From: Akebia trifoliata
Lineage: Eukaryota; Streptophyta; Magnoliopsida; Ranunculales; Lardizabalaceae
Direction of reading: 5' to 3'
DNA: 64,000 nt
Assembly: GCA_017979445.1 (NCBI GenBank)
Contig: CM030706.1
Location: 21,655,884 to 21,719,883, forward strand
This document shows, piece by piece, positions 62,254 to 64,000 of the stretch (positions are counted from its first letter, which is position 1; each line of letters begins with the position of its first letter). The notes beneath the pieces were generated by a model that was not told where the DNA came from, did not search any database, and saw only the letters and a list, made by a program, of their open reading frames with translations. Position numbers and translations under genes: made by a program.

Positions 62254-64000
62254 GCAGGAATTGCTTGCAAAAAACTGCAAAGAATAGATTAAACCCCTAT
62301 TTGTACAAGCCAGACGATTTTTTCGCAAAACACGACTTTGAATTACCGGTTGAATTGATGATTTTTGTAGAAGAATGGTTACTCAAGCGCGGGGTTTGAC
62401 AGAGTTACCTTATTAATTTCTTAATCTCGATGGCGCGGAGTTCGTGTGAGATCTCGGGTTTGACAAAAGTTGGATGAGTTTTGGAATTGGGATATTTTTC
62501 AGTCGTATTTTAGCAATTCGGCTTTGAATGCAACTTGAAAGGATTTTTGAATTTTCTGTCTTTTGATTTTTTGATTTTTCTGATTTTTATTTGACTTTTG
62601 ATTTTATTTTATTTTTTTATTATTTTTATTTGATTTTTGATTTTTTTGATCTTTATTTGACTTTTGATTTTTTTTATTTTTACTGATCCGTTCTTGAGGC
62701 ACGGATAGCATTTAGAACAATTTAACCCGTGTTTAAGACACGGATAGCATTACTCTTATCTCATCCGTGCCTGGGGCACGGATCCAATCAAGCTCTGTTC
62801 ATCCGTGCTAGTGACACGGATGACGCATTCTTTGTCTCATCCGTACTAGTAACACGGACCAGTACGAATTTCAAACGTTTTAAGCCTCGCGCCCTTCCAT
62901 TTTCTTCGGTTTCTTTCTCTCTCTCGCGACTTTTGACGATTCTTCTCATTTCCTTTCATCTTCTTCTTACTCTTTTTTGGTTTGAGCATTTGGCATGATC
63001 GTTGGGTTTATTTGGAGCGCGTGTGTGATCTTTGGGTGCTCATGGGAGTGATAGTTTGCTGAAAGCTTTTTGGGTGTGGACGGTTCATGCTTGAGGCAAG
63101 TTTCCATCTTTCTTTTTCTCGCCTGGATTTGCTTATTTGGATGATGATGGACCTTTTGATCCGTCTTTTCCTTGCCTTGATTTTTTTTTTTGCATAATTC
63201 TTTGAGCATATGAAATTTATCATGTTTCGAAACCATGCTATTGGTTATGGCCATTTTGCTCTACTTGCTTCTCTGTCATTATTGATTGGATATGCATGCA
63301 TGCTCTACTAATGGGTGGTGGGTTTATGAAATTTTTGAGGGATTGGGATTTACTTTGAATCGAGGCTTTTCTCGTATGTTGGGGAGTAGTGTGTGAGGAT
63401 GGGTTGTCAGGGAATGGATGGCATCGATTAGAGGGTTGGTTGCATAGGTTGGGTGGCCTATGGTTTTGCATGGATGATGGATTGGTTGGGAGTGGGCGAG
63501 TATTTGAATCGGATTGATGTGGTACCATTTTGCTAGGTTGTGATGGATGTTGCTTAGAGGTAGGGCGGTGTAGTGGGACTGACTTGTAAATGTGGGTGGG
63601 GAAGTTTGGAGGTTTTGAGATTGGGATTGTAGTCAAGGTCGTGTATGGCGATGTGAGTTCAGGCTTGTTTGGGAACGGGACTGTTGGTGAGTTCATTGGG
63701 ATTTTGAGCACGTTTGGGAGGTTGGGGCGGTTTTGGGTTGGTTTTGGGTGAGACATTAGGTGGTTAAGGTATGGTTTTGTTAAAGGATTGGTTGGTCTTG
63801 GTTATAAGTTAGGGGCTGGTTGGGATAGCTCATGGATTGTTCGGTCGTAGGACTGCATTTGAGCTTTTAGGGGCTGGATTTGGACTGCTTAGGAATTATT
63901 CGAATGAATCAATTTTTCTCCTCATTTTTGTTGTTTGATTCTGCTTGCTTTTCTTCCATGCTTCTTACCTTAAAATGCGGATATTTTGTTTTGCTTTGAG
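62254..64000 (-). mobile_element. 3' internal region of family A gypsy element (runs off the window)
   Basis: Non-coding 3' part as far as can be seen. It holds T-rich runs (62560-62680), a hairpin array, and a strongly G/T-rich stretch (63300-63850). The 172-codon minus-strand open frame at 63756-63238 is Pro/Ser/Thr-rich and without recognisable domain. It is most easily explained by the lack of stop codons in C/A-rich sequence. Confidence 0.6.
62683..62860. repeat. Array of five short hairpins with CATCCGTG/CACGGATG arms
   Basis: Five units about 36-42 bp apart, each of the form ATCCGTG-NNNNNN-CACGGAT, the loops differing (for example CCTGGGG, CTAGTGA). Arms keep pairing despite loop changes in most units. 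Confidence 0.85.

Noticed and set aside
63238..63756. 172-codon open frame on the minus strand, Pro/Ser-rich
   Set aside because: No domain or motif. The strand is C/A-rich so stops are rare by chance, and it lies in a retroelement 3' non-coding region. A conserved extra ORF cannot be fully excluded.

Overview
This window is plant nuclear DNA from a flowering plant with a transposon-rich genome and long introns. It is AT-rich and intron-bearing. Its repeats are typical plant types: Ty3/gypsy Tat-type and Ty1/copia LTR elements with tRNA-type primer sites, an L1-type LINE tail, tRNA-derived SINEs, a TRIM, and MITEs of hAT, Mutator and Micron-like kinds. I cannot name the species.

Only one real host protein gene is visible. 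It lies on the minus strand from 45857 (ATG) to 17150 (stop) and encodes an ARG1/DNAJ15-type J-domain coiled-coil protein. I could place all eleven exons. Every junction has GT and AG, every phase matches, and the joined frame is open for 398 codons. The exons add up to about 1.2 kb in 28.7 kb. Intron 1 (4.5 kb), intron 2 (6.3 kb) and intron 6 (15.6 kb) are inflated by transposons. The conserved end of the protein appears to be shifted out of frame by one base.

Layout. 1-540 is featureless AT-rich DNA. 541-8257 is a decayed Tat-type gypsy element split by a solo LTR (4102-6572). 8258-16700 is non-genic DNA with a Micron-like MITE cluster in TA microsatellite and a SINE inside a MITE. 16764-46463 is the ARG1-like gene. 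Its intron 6 holds a LINE split by a hAT-type element, itself split by a copia element with perfect target-site duplications, and then a second copia element on the same strand as the gene. Intron 2 holds a hAT-like element and a TRIM. Intron 1 holds a Mutator-type MITE and a SINE. 47268-55913 is a second gypsy element on the minus strand, internally deleted, with a 51-bp minisatellite in its 3' region. 55919-59391 is a solo LTR of that same family, itself carrying a solo LTR of another family. From 59972 to the window end is the 3' LTR and 3' internal region of a third gypsy element, which continues beyond the window.

None of the transposon coding regions is intact. The many short open frames elsewhere come from decayed elements or from C/A-rich strand bias. 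I see no rRNA or functional tRNA gene, no CRISPR array and no clearly new gene system. The most useful points are the ARG1 gene model with its tail frameshift, the nesting history proven by target-site duplications, a tandem duplication that looks like an assembly error, and repeat arrays in several retroelement non-coding regions.
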